In this document: positions 1 through 7,059 of the stretch, piece by piece | How positions within the stretch are numbered: position 1 is the stretch's first letter | Layout: each line of letters begins with the position of its first letter | Origin: Planctomycetota bacterium | Lineage (GTDB): Bacteria > Planctomycetota > UBA8108 | Reading direction: 5' to 3' | NCBI GenBank assembly: GCA_022451445.1 | Contig: JAKUSY010000015.1 | Span: forward strand, 1-16,733 | Length of the DNA: 16,733 nt | Notes under the pieces: generated by a model | Told to the model about the DNA's origin: nothing | What the model saw: the letters and a program-made list of their open reading frames with translations, nothing else | Databases searched by the model: none | Program-made: the position numbers and the translations under genes

Positions 1-301
1 AGATTACCCGCGGGCAGCGGTGATCGGGCAAGCAGCCTGTCCCCCTCGCCCGCAGCTCGAAGGCTCTCCGCTCGCCGGCTCCGGCCTGCAGCGCTTCACG
101 CAGGAGGGGGATGGTCGCGGAGTTTACCTCGCCGATGAAATGCAGGGTCAGGTGGAGGTTCTTGGGGCGGACCCAGCGCAGCGCCCCTGGCGGGAGCTTC
201 TCCCGGAGCTCATCCTGGACGAGGACGAACCCGGAGCGGGCCTCGTCGGTAAGCTCTATCGCCATGAAGAGCCTGTGGTTGTTTCGCGGGTCCACCTTCA
301 T
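1..301 (-). CDS. thpR: RNA 2',3'-cyclic phosphodiesterase (ThpR/LigT, 2H family), 5' part, runs off the window
   Basis: Translating the minus strand from the ATG at 301 gives about 100 residues with no stop before the window edge, so the gene is cut at its 3' end. The N-terminus (NNHRLFMAIEL, then WVRPKNLHLTLHFIGEV) carries the first HxTx signature (HLTL) of the 2H phosphoesterase superfamily in the context typical of bacterial ThpR/LigT. Known members open RNA 2',3'-cyclic phosphates to 2'-phosphates and were first described as 2'-5' RNA ligases. The second HxTx motif would lie outside the window. Full-length family members are about 180-200 residues, so roughly half is present. It is divergent from kdsB, whose candidate promoter begins immediately next to this start codon. 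The family call is firm; the physiological substrate is unknown for most members. Confidence 0.9.
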   Translation of the reverse strand, partial: MKVDPRNNHRLFMAIELTDEARSGFVLVQDELREKLPPGALRWVRPKNLHLTLHFIGEVNSATIPLLREALQAGAGERRAFELRARGTGCLPDHRCPRVI

Positions 302-330
302 TTGACAATCCGTCCGGGCGCTGATAATTT
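302..330 (+). promoter_or_regulatory. Candidate sigma-70-type promoter for kdsB
   Basis: A perfect -35 hexamer TTGACA lies at 302-307. Downstream, GATAAT (323-328, spacer 15) and TAATTT (325-330, spacer 17) are overlapping -10 candidates. Transcription would start near 335-340, giving a leader of about 120 nt before the GTG start of kdsB at 459. The -35 box touches the start codon of the divergent thpR gene, so the two genes could affect each other. The rest of 331-458 shows no gene I can support. This is pattern matching only. Confidence 0.45.
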
Positions 331-458
331 AGGCTTTTCGAGGGCGGCCTCTCTCCTGGTCTCCAGCTGTCTGCCGGTATGGGAGCCGGCCGGTGACCGT
401 GCTGTTGTCGTTGCTCTGCGCCCTCGCTTTTCATTCACTCTTGCCGGGAAATTGTAGC

Positions 459-1259
459 GTGAGCGCTCCTGAGAGGACAGCCGCGGTCGTTATTCCAGCC
501 CGCCTGGGCTCCAGGCGGTTCCCCCGAAAGATCCTGGCGCGTGAGACCGGCAAATACCTCATCCAGCATGTCTGGGAGCGGGTCGTGGATTGTCCCGGTA
601 TCAGCAACGTGGTGATCGCCACCGACAGCGAGGAGATTCTCGAGGCCTGCGCCGGCTTCGGCGCGCAGGCGCGGATGACCTCCGTTGAACATCGCTCCGG
701 AACGGACCGGGTCGCCGAGGTAGCGGAAAATCTCAGCGAGGAGCTCATCGTCAACGTCCAGGGCGATGAACCTTACATCTCACATACAGACATCGGGACC
801 CTCCTGGGACTCTTCGAAGCTTCTGCGGCGGAGCCCGGCGCGGCAGGTGCGACAGTCATGGCCACCCTTGCCGCGGAGCGAACGGATCCCGAGGGGTTCA
901 ACGATCCCAATATCGTCAAGGCTGTTGTAAGCGTCGATGGAAGGGCTCTTTACTTCAGCCGTTCGGCGGTTCCGCAGGCCTGCGCTGAAGAGAGCGGGGA
1001 TGAGGTCGAGTGGCTGCAGCATATAGGGGTCTACGCCTATACCAGGGAGTTCCTGCTGCGTTTCGCGGCGCTCGAGCCGACGGCTCTTGAGCGGCGTGAG
1101 AGGCTCGAGCAGCTGCGGGCGCTCGATCACGGCTACACCATCAGAATTGGAAAAGCCCGGGGACAGCATCTGGGAATTGACACCGAAGAAGAGTACACTC
1201 GGTTCGTCGAAGAGGAGAAAGGAAGGAGAGAAGACGTCTCGGTCTCGAGGGGGCCGTGA
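459..1259 (+). CDS. kdsB: 3-deoxy-manno-octulosonate cytidylyltransferase (CMP-KDO synthetase)
   Basis: KdsB transfers CMP from CTP to KDO, the activation step before KDO is added to lipid A, in the cytoplasm. The 266-residue protein shows the family motifs in order: PARLGSRR near residues 13-20 (nucleotide binding), TDSEEI 55-60, HRSGTDR 78-84, NVQGDEP 99-105 (metal/CTP site), HIGVYAY 188-194, ERLEQLR 214-220 and GIDTEEE 239-245. The GTG start at 459 is preferred because GGGAA (446-450) lies 8 nt upstream and the protein then begins just before the conserved beta strand. A further in-frame GTG at 393 would add a hydrophobic, signal-like stretch that makes no sense for a cytoplasmic enzyme. 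Usual family length is about 245-255, so the charged C-terminal tail is slightly long. pyrG, which makes its CTP substrate, follows after 77 nt on the same strand. Confidence 0.95.
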   Translation: MSAPERTAAVVIPARLGSRRFPRKILARETGKYLIQHVWERVVDCPGISNVVIATDSEEILEACAGFGAQARMTSVEHRSGTDRVAEVAENLSEELIVNVQGDEPYISHTDIGTLLGLFEASAAEPGAAGATVMATLAAERTDPEGFNDPNIVKAVVSVDGRALYFSRSAVPQACAEESGDEVEWLQHIGVYAYTREFLLRFAALEPTALERRERLEQLRALDHGYTIRIGKARGQHLGIDTEEEYTRFVEEEKGRREDVSVSRGP

Positions 1260-1308
1260 TGGGTGTGATCGGTTGGTGGTAATTGAGAAGTTTTGAGATG
1301 GTTTGAAG

Positions 1309-1333
1309 ACCGGCATGGTTTTAAGCTGCCGGT
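1309..1333 (+). promoter_or_regulatory. Perfect inverted repeat immediately upstream of pyrG
   Basis: ACCGGCA (1309-1315) and TGCCGGT (1327-1333) are exact reverse complements separated by an 11-nt AT-rich loop. The 3' arm runs into the GGTGGT purine-rich stretch (1331-1336) directly before the ATG at 1337, so the folded RNA would cover part of the ribosome-binding region. No U-tract follows, so it does not look like an intrinsic terminator. A regulatory role is inference. Confidence 0.35.
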
Positions 1334-1336
1334 GGT

Positions 1337-2995
1337 ATGAGTGATTCAATGACCAAGTATATCTTCGTTACGGGAGGGGTGGTTTCCTCGCTTGGCAAGG
1401 GACTCACCGCAGGCGCGGTCGGGCTGTTGCTGGAGAGCCATGGCCTCAAGATCGCCCTTCAGAAACTGGATCCTTACATCAACGTCGACCCCGGGACCAT
1501 GAGTCCGTACCAGCACGGCGAGGTCTACGTCACAGAGGATGGAACCGAGACGGATCTCGACCTTGGCCACTATGAACGTTTCACCAACGCCAAGCTGCCC
1601 AGGGATTCGAACTATACGACTGGCCAGATCTACAACGAGGTGATCTCCAAGGCGCGGCGTGGAGACTATCTCGGTTCGACTGTCCAGGTGATCCCCCATA
1701 TCACCGACGAGATCAAGAGATGCATCGAGAACATGGATGACGAGGATGTCGATGTCGTCATCAGCGAGCTCGGCGGAACGGTGGGGGATATCGAGGGCCA
1801 GCCCTTCCTCGAGGCGATCCGGCAATTCGGGCTCGAGAAGGGTCGCGACAACGTCATGTTCATCCACCTGACCCTGCTGCCCTACCTCAACGCCTCGGGT
1901 GAGGTGAAGACCAAGCCCACCCAACATTCGGTAGGAAAGCTGCGCGAGATCGGCATCATCCCCGACATCCTGATCTGCAGGACCGAGCAGGCGATGGAGG
2001 AGGAGCATCGCACGAAGATCGCGCTCTTCTGCAACGTGCCGGTGGAGGCCGTCATCGAGGAGCAGGACGTGGAGCATTCCATCTACGAGGTTCCTCTCGT
2101 TCTGCGGGAGCAGAAGCTCGACAGCCAGATCCTGAAACACCTGGGAATACCCGAGGGCGACGGCGATCTGAGCGAGTGGACGGCCATGGTCGACACCGTC
2201 TGCCATCATCTTTCCCACGTGACAGAGGTCACCATCGTCGGCAAGTACATCGAGCTCCACGATGCCTACAAGTCCATCTACGAGGCGCTCACCCACGCCG
2301 GGATTACGCACAATACCAAGGTCAATTTTCGCAAGGTGAGCTCCGAAGAGGTGGAGAAGGAAGGGGCGGAGAAGCTCCTGGAGGGTTCGAAAGCGATTCT
2401 CGTACCGGGCGGTTTTGGCGACCGTGGCATCGAGGGCAAGATCAGCGCCATTCGCTACGCCAGGGAAAACGCTATTCCCTTCTTCGGGATTTGTCTCGGC
2501 ATGCAATGCGCCTGCATCGAGTTTGGCCGCAATATCCTGGGTCTCGAGGGCGCGCATTCGAGCGAATTCGACAAGGAGACGCCCCACCCGGTGATTGATC
2601 TCATGGAGGAGCAGAACGAGGTTACGCAGAAGGGCGGGACCATGAGGCTGGGGGCCTATCCCTGCGAGGTCATGGATGGGACCCGCGCGAGGAAGACCTA
2701 CGGGCAGGCCATGGTGCATGAGCGCCACCGCCACCGCTACGAGTTCAATAATTCCTACCGAGACCAGTTCCAGGAGGCCGGCGGCGTCTTCTCGGGCCTG
2801 TCGCCCGATGGAAATCTGGTCGAGATCTTCGAGCTGCCCAATCATCCCTGGTTCGTTTCCTGCCAGTTCCACCCTGAATTCCAGTCGAGGCCGGTTTCGA
2901 CCCATCCTCTCTTCAGGGAGTTTGTGCGGGCGAGCCTCGTCTATGCAGGTGTTCTCGAAAACGATAACTCAGCGCAAAAGCAGCCGGCCGGCTGA
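1337..2995 (+). CDS. pyrG: CTP synthase (glutamine-hydrolysing)
   Basis: PyrG aminates UTP to CTP using ATP and ammonia from glutamine. The 552-residue protein has the N-terminal amidoligase domain with the P-loop GGVVSSLGKG (residues 13-22) and a C-terminal class I glutamine amidotransferase domain. The nucleophile Cys386 lies in GICLGMQ, and the catalytic His512 and Glu514 lie in QFHPEF, so the triad is complete. Length is normal. Two starts are possible: ATG 1337 (MSDSMTKYIF) or ATG 1349, which gives the MTKYIFVTGG N-terminus common in the family. The longer form is listed, but 1349 is a real alternative, with GAGTG 5 nt upstream. Neither has a strong Shine-Dalgarno sequence, and a hairpin sits just upstream. 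It is co-directional with kdsB, which uses CTP, and is followed after 7 nt by the DUF1844 gene. Confidence 0.97.
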   Translation: MSDSMTKYIFVTGGVVSSLGKGLTAGAVGLLLESHGLKIALQKLDPYINVDPGTMSPYQHGEVYVTEDGTETDLDLGHYERFTNAKLPRDSNYTTGQIYNEVISKARRGDYLGSTVQVIPHITDEIKRCIENMDDEDVDVVISELGGTVGDIEGQPFLEAIRQFGLEKGRDNVMFIHLTLLPYLNASGEVKTKPTQHSVGKLREIGIIPDILICRTEQAMEEEHRTKIALFCNVPVEAVIEEQDVEHSIYEVPLVLREQKLDSQILKHLGIPEGDGDLSEWTAMVDTVCHHLSHVTEVTIVGKYIELHDAYKSIYEALTHAGITHNTKVNFRKVSSEEVEKEGAEKLLEGSKAILVPGGFGDRGIEGKISAIRYARENAIPFFGICLGMQCACIEFGRNILGLEGAHSSEFDKETPHPVIDLMEEQNEVTQKGGTMRLGAYPCEVMDGTRARKTYGQAMVHERHRHRYEFNNSYRDQFQEAGGVFSGLSPDGNLVEIFELPNHPWFVSCQFHPEFQSRPVSTHPLFREFVRASLVYAGVLENDNSAQKQPAG

Positions 2996-3002
2996 GGTGG
3001 AC

Positions 3003-3503
3003 ATGAGCGAAGAAGAAAAAAAAGAAGACGCCGGGATATTTGTCGACGAGGACTGGAAGCAGAAGGCCGAGGCTGAGAAGCAGGCTCTCGAGGAGGAGAT
3101 CGCTGAAGAGGCAGGGGAAGCTTCATCTGCCGATGAGTCCTCGGAGGGCGACTACGAGCTTCCTCCCGGGTCCATCGCCAGCCTGCTGCAGGAATTTTCC
3201 ACCCGCGCGCTCGTTTCTCTCGGCATGATCCAGAACCCGATTACCGGGGATGCCCAGGTGGATCTCAAGGCGGCGGCCTACTCCATCGACATGCTGGCCA
3301 TCCTGCAGGAAAAGACCGAGGGCAACCTCGAGGACAACGAGGCCGTCTACCTTGGACAGCTCATCAGCCAGCTTCGCGAAGCGTTCCTGAAGGTGTCCTC
3401 CGCGGATGGGCCTACGGGGGAAGAGTCTCCTGGGGATGAAGAAGCCGCTCCCGCTGAGGAGGCTCCCTCCGAGGAGGAGGCCGGAGAAGATGCTGGCGCC
3501 TGA
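3003..3503 (+). CDS. DUF1844 domain protein
   Basis: This 166-residue acidic protein has no signal peptide or membrane segment. Residues about 11-30 (FVDEDWKQKAEAEKQALEEE) form a charged helix typical of the N-termini of this family, followed by an acidic linker. The core at about 52-132 (LPPGSIASLLQ, LVSLGMIQNP, SIDMLAILQEKTEGNL, and a helical end) matches DUF1844 as I know it. The function is unknown; I know the family from planctomycetes, other PVC bacteria, acidobacteria and deltaproteobacteria. The C-terminal 30 residues are Glu/Ala-rich low complexity. The start is supported by GAGGTGG at 2994-3000, which overlaps the pyrG stop, indicating translation coupled to pyrG. Its last 157 bp are overlapped on the opposite strand by the end of the lptG-like gene. 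Confidence 0.85.
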   Translation: MSEEEKKEDAGIFVDEDWKQKAEAEKQALEEEIAEEAGEASSADESSEGDYELPPGSIASLLQEFSTRALVSLGMIQNPITGDAQVDLKAAAYSIDMLAILQEKTEGNLEDNEAVYLGQLISQLREAFLKVSSADGPTGEESPGDEEAAPAEEAPSEEEAGEDAGA

Positions 3504-4675
3504 GCGTCCGCGCAGGTGGGGATCTGGTCGAAGAGCGTGAGCCCCAGCGCTCCAAAGAGCATGATCGGGAACCAGGCGGCCAGGGTCGGCGAGAAGTAGT
3601 TGCCGTCGATGGCGATGCTCGCGCAGACCGAGGTCACCAGGTAGAATGCGGCCCCGATGAGAAAGCTCGCCACCAGCCCCAGGAAGATGCTGCGGTTCTC
3701 CATTTTCAGGACAAAGGGCAGCCCGAGGAAGAGCAGGAGTATATGGGCGAGAGGGAAGGCGAAATGGTGGTGCAGCTTGACGGCCAGGTGGCGGTGGTAG
3801 TCCTGGCGTTTGAACTGTGACTGCAGCTGCTTCCAGGAGAGGTAGGAGATCTCCCTATTGCTGGCCTCGAGATCGATCGGCTGCAGGGTCGTCTCGAGCT
3901 TCATCTTCGCGAAGACTTTTTTCAGGCGCTGGAAATTCCTGCCGTCCTCATTCAGCACCAGGTCTCCCTCGTTGTCCCATTTCTGTATCGAGCCGTCGTA
4001 GAGAGTCCAGAAGCCCTCCTCGGACTCCGGGGGACCGGTCTGGACCCACTTCATCTGGTTGGCGTTGATATGGCGCCTCGCCTTCGCGTTGGGATGGCGC
4101 TCAAGGATCTTGACCATCCTGCCGATCTGGGCGGTGGTCGAGTACTGCCCAACCTCTATTCTCAGCCCATGCCTGCTGTCGTAGTAGGCTTCCGGCTCGA
4201 GCAGTCTCGATCTCGAGATCGCCAGGGCGGTCCGGATGGATTCTCTATTGCCCGGAAGGACGACCTCCTGCAGGTAGAAGGTCAGCCCGATCAGGAGGAA
4301 GGAGATGATGAAAACAGGCAGCAGGAGACGGTAGACGCTCATGCCGTTGGTCTTGAGCGCCTGGATCTCGTTGTTGCGGTTGAGCAGCGTTACGGTGAAG
4401 AGCCCTGCCGCCGAGGTCAGGATCGGCCCCATGAAATTGGTGAAAACCGTGGGGATCATCGCCAGGTTGTACTTCAGCAGGGTGGAGAGAATATTGCCTT
4501 CCTCACGCATGAAGCGGTCGAACTTGAAGCTGAACTCGATGGCCACGAAGAAGCCGGAGAAGATGATGAAGCAGGCGATGTAGGCGCCCAGGAAGAGGCG
4601 CGTCACGTAGAGATCGACTGTCTTGATCCTCATCTTTCCGAGACCCGCCATGCGTGGTTTCTTCTGCTGGCTCAT
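3347..4675 (-). CDS. lptG: LptF/LptG-family LPS export permease (second gene, LptG-like)
   Basis: The protein has 442 residues. YjgP/YjgQ (LptF/LptG) permeases form the inner-membrane part of the LptB2FG transporter that extracts LPS and feeds it to the LptC-A-D bridge. The N-terminal hydrophobic segments (about 27-49, 67-95, 117-136) contain the family signature LLNRNNEIQALKTNGMS at about 97-113. A periplasmic beta-rich region follows, then C-terminal membrane segments from about 303 to 393. The family is usually about 360-400 residues. The extra C-terminal ~50 residues are Ser/Ala-rich, look non-conserved, and are encoded entirely inside the antisense strand of the DUF1844 gene. The ATG overlaps the stop of the upstream permease gene as ATGA, indicating translational coupling. 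Assignment as LptG rather than LptF rests on order and N-terminal feel and is tentative. Confidence 0.88.
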   Translation of the reverse strand: MSQQKKPRMAGLGKMRIKTVDLYVTRLFLGAYIACFIIFSGFFVAIEFSFKFDRFMREEGNILSTLLKYNLAMIPTVFTNFMGPILTSAAGLFTVTLLNRNNEIQALKTNGMSVYRLLLPVFIISFLLIGLTFYLQEVVLPGNRESIRTALAISRSRLLEPEAYYDSRHGLRIEVGQYSTTAQIGRMVKILERHPNAKARRHINANQMKWVQTGPPESEEGFWTLYDGSIQKWDNEGDLVLNEDGRNFQRLKKVFAKMKLETTLQPIDLEASNREISYLSWKQLQSQFKRQDYHRHLAVKLHHHFAFPLAHILLLFLGLPFVLKMENRSIFLGLVASFLIGAAFYLVTSVCASIAIDGNYFSPTLAAWFPIMLFGALGLTLFDQIPTCADAQAPASSPASSSEGASSAGAASSSPGDSSPVGPSAEDTFRNASRSWLMSCPR

Positions 4676-6009
4676 CGGCGGACGGCTCTCTGGAGGAATA
4701 AGGCCGTGATCAGGAGCAGGGCGGCGTTGGGTATCGCCAAGGCGAGTACCGGGGGTGTGTCGGTGCTCCGCGCCAGGTACTCGCCGACCATGAGCAGCGG
4801 GTAGAAGGTGACCAGCACGATGATCGTACTCATGAAGAAGGGAACCAGGCGGCTGGAGAAGCTTGCCATGAAGCAGAGGGCCGCTCCCAGCAGCGGAAAG
4901 GTCAGTCCCGAGAGCGTGAAGGCGTTTCTCCGGTGCCGTTCTCCCAGGGCGATCCGGAGCTCCTTCCCGAGCTCCGGCTTCCCGGGATCGATCGCGATTC
5001 TCTTCTCCAGCTCATCGATACGCCCGTTGAGGCCCGGGGCGGGCAGATCTTTCAGCTTTCTCCGCCTGCCCTGGAAGGAGAGGGGGATGGTGATGCTTTC
5101 GGAGATGGAGAATTTCTGGATGAAGCTGTCCGTTCCGGAGCTCGTGCCGCTGATGTGCTCGGGCACCAGGATCTCGACTCCCTTGAGATGGAGGTTTACG
5201 CCGCGCTGGTCCGGGGTGATCTCGATGCGCCCCTCCAGCGCGAGCAGGGTTACGGTTTCGGGCAGCTGCTGGGGCAGCTGGCCGCGGACCTGGGGAATGA
5301 AGGTCGACTGGAGCTCCCGATGCATGTCGATCTGGACCCGCTGCAGATCGGTTCCATCGTATTGTCCGACGAAGAGACTTCCGCTGCCCTCCGGCAGCAG
5401 TATCGTCCGGTTCACTCCCGAACCCAGGCTCTCGAGCTGTCGGATGATGTATTGCTGCAGGTTGTTCTTTTCAAAATGGATCTCGGGGATGACCCAGCCG
5501 TTGAGGTAGTAGCCGAGGCCGCCGCAGGCGAGCGCGAGCACCATCACGGGGCCGAGCATCTGCAGGTGGGAGGCTCCGTGGCAGCGAAGCGCCGCCACCT
5601 CCAGGTCCGCGGACATCCTGCCATAGGTTAGGGTGACCCCAGCCAGCAGGGCCAGCGGCAGGGAGAAAAAAAGCGGGTAGGCGAAGGTCTTGATCAGGAA
5701 GGGCCAGATGAAGGCGAACTGTATCCCGCTTCGGATTGTCTGGAAGGTCACCATCGCGCAATAAAGTACCGACACCAGGAGTATGCAGAGTATGAAGGCC
5801 CGCATCGCCTCCAGGGTGACGTACTTTCCAATGGTCCAGGGCAGACGCCGCCGTCGTATCTTCCAGTTCTCCTGGCCGTATTGGGAGAACGGAGCGGCCA
5901 CCGGCTCCGCCACAGGGGGTTTCACCTCCAGTGTCACCTCGGTGGAATGAGCTTCCACATCGACTCCTCGGGTTTTCGCTTCACTGGATTCTTCACTTCC
6001 TGTTCGCAT
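4672..6009 (-). CDS. lptF: LptF/LptG-family LPS export permease (first gene, LptF-like)
   Basis: The 445-residue protein has membrane segments at about 68-90, 100-127 and 151-171, then a soluble periplasmic domain, and three C-terminal hydrophobic segments from about 360 to 440. The signature TYGRMSADLEVAALRCHGAS (about 128-147) is the LptF/LptG coupling-helix region, and YLNGWVIP follows as in the family. The first ~55 residues are a polar, low-complexity extension not expected in LptF. ATG 6009 has no visible Shine-Dalgarno sequence, whereas an in-frame GTG at 5958 has AGGAG (5964-5968) 5 nt upstream, so the true protein may begin at residue 18. It shares a 4-bp overlap with the lptG-like gene downstream. 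I did not see an LptA, LptB or LptC gene nearby. The family is sure; the F versus G label is tentative. Confidence 0.88.
   Translation of the reverse strand: MRTGSEESSEAKTRGVDVEAHSTEVTLEVKPPVAEPVAAPFSQYGQENWKIRRRRLPWTIGKYVTLEAMRAFILCILLVSVLYCAMVTFQTIRSGIQFAFIWPFLIKTFAYPLFFSLPLALLAGVTLTYGRMSADLEVAALRCHGASHLQMLGPVMVLALACGGLGYYLNGWVIPEIHFEKNNLQQYIIRQLESLGSGVNRTILLPEGSGSLFVGQYDGTDLQRVQIDMHRELQSTFIPQVRGQLPQQLPETVTLLALEGRIEITPDQRGVNLHLKGVEILVPEHISGTSSGTDSFIQKFSISESITIPLSFQGRRRKLKDLPAPGLNGRIDELEKRIAIDPGKPELGKELRIALGERHRRNAFTLSGLTFPLLGAALCFMASFSSRLVPFFMSTIIVLVTFYPLLMVGEYLARSTDTPPVLALAIPNAALLLITALFLQRAVRR
5964..5968 (-). promoter_or_regulatory. Shine-Dalgarno supporting an alternative GTG start (5958) for lptF
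   Basis: On the minus strand AGGAG (plus-strand CTCCT) lies 5 nt upstream of an in-frame GTG whose first base is 5958. The annotated ATG at 6009 has nothing comparable. If used, the protein is 17 residues shorter and loses only non-conserved sequence. Confidence 0.4.
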
Positions 6010-6036
6010 GTTACAGATACATTATTCAAAAGGCAA
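6008..6036 (-). promoter_or_regulatory. Candidate sigma-70-type promoter for lptF-lptG
   Basis: Read on the minus strand, TTGCCT (6031-6036) and TAACAT (6008-6013) are separated by 17 nt, each matching four of six consensus positions. Transcription would start near 6001, inside the long form of lptF, which agrees with use of the GTG start at 5958. The remaining intergenic DNA up to 6236 shows nothing else I can name. The match is moderate. Confidence 0.3.
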
Positions 6037-6236
6037 ACGGGGAGAAGTTGCCGGTCGGTGAGAAGTGCGTGCTGGCATGAATGAGCCGGTCCCGTTAGGA
6101 TTCGCGTTCGAGGGGCGCTCCGAGGCCGCGAAGGAAGGCCGGTTCGCGGTCTTCTATCGGTGAATTGACCGGGCGAGCAGCCGGGCGGATTCCGCGTTTA
6201 TTCATGATGGCGCCGCGGCGGGACAGGATCACTGAG

Positions 6237-7040
6237 ATGACAGAGCAGGAATACAACGCCGGCGGCGGAGGAGGGGGCCTCGAGAGCCCGGCGCAGGAGG
6301 CCCTTGCGCCCAGGGACAAAGGCAGGAGCTGTCTCTTCTGGGGCTGCGGCTGCTGCTTGCTGCTGGCGCTCCTCGCCGCTGCCGGAAGCGGGGGCTGCAT
6401 CTACGTGGGCTACAGGCAGCTCCTGTCTTTTACCGAGGAGGAGGGGGTCGTCTATGAAAAGATCCCGGATTCTCCGCGGAGAGCCGGGGAGATCAGGTCG
6501 CGGATCGAGCGTTTCCACCAGGACCTGGTTGCCGGTGAGACGGAACTTATCCTGGGAGCTGACGATCTCAATATCCTCCTGCTCGAGCACCCCGATCCCG
6601 ATATGGCCGAATACGCCAGGTTCCAGCGTTTCCGGATCGCCGATTCCGTTCTCCTGGCGGATGTGAGCCTGCCGATGGACTGGGTGATTGAACGACTTGA
6701 GATGCTCGCGGCCGGGGGAAGGGACCAGCGCCCGGAGCTGAAGCTGGGGAGGGCTTTTTTCGGGCTCTTTGAGGGGCGCCATTTCAACGCATCCATCGAG
6801 TTGGCGATCGGGATCTCCCGGGGGGAGGTTCGCGTGAAGATCGAGAAGGTGGTAACGGGCGCCGGGATCGAGATCGGCCCGGAGCACCTGGCTGGCCAAC
6901 AGCGAGGCCAGCAGGCGCCGCTTGCGGATCTGGAGAGAAAGGTCGCGGCGGCTTTCGGAGAGCTGTTCTCCGGGCGGCAGGACACCAGGAAGGAGCTCGA
7001 GCTCCGCGGTAAAGAGATGATCCTGAGCGAGGGCCCCTGA
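6237..7040 (+). CDS. Hypothetical single-pass membrane protein with cysteine-rich anchor
   Basis: The 267-residue product is of unknown function. ATG 6237 is chosen because AGGA (6225-6228) lies 8 nt upstream; in-frame ATGs further up (6165, 6204, 6207) lack this. A Gly-rich stretch at residues 9-14 precedes a basic segment and one hydrophobic segment (about 32-58) that is rich in cysteine: CLFWGCGCC and GGC give five cysteines. The rest is soluble, with a mixed alpha/beta look: a helical region at about 75-100, then GADDLNILLLEHPDPDMAEY, VSLPMDWVIERL, and RHFNASIELAIGISRGEVRVKIEKV. This resembles uncharacterised anchored proteins of PVC bacteria, where a 'GRYFNGSV...' strand pair recurs; that is recollection, not a search. 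It is divergent from lptF and converges on ggt with a 19-bp gap. It may face the periplasm if the N-terminus is inside. Confidence 0.75.
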   Translation: MTEQEYNAGGGGGGLESPAQEALAPRDKGRSCLFWGCGCCLLLALLAAAGSGGCIYVGYRQLLSFTEEEGVVYEKIPDSPRRAGEIRSRIERFHQDLVAGETELILGADDLNILLLEHPDPDMAEYARFQRFRIADSVLLADVSLPMDWVIERLEMLAAGGRDQRPELKLGRAFFGLFEGRHFNASIELAIGISRGEVRVKIEKVVTGAGIEIGPEHLAGQQRGQQAPLADLERKVAAAFGELFSGRQDTRKELELRGKEMILSEGP

Positions 7041-7059
7041 CGATCCGGCAGGGCGGCTC

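Noticed and set aside
393..458. Longer kdsB start (GTG 393) that would add a hydrophobic, signal-peptide-like leader
   Set aside because: KdsB is cytoplasmic, the extra residues are outside the conserved fold, and GTG 459 has a good ribosome-binding site.
1346..2905. 519-codon open frame on the minus strand opposite pyrG
   Set aside because: It lies wholly opposite a complete CTP synthase with all catalytic residues; the composition is that expected from high-GC antisense, and no family is recognisable.
4070..4804. 244-codon plus-strand frame opposite lptG/lptF
   Set aside because: Antisense to clear membrane protein genes; charged, repetitive composition and no homology I recognise.
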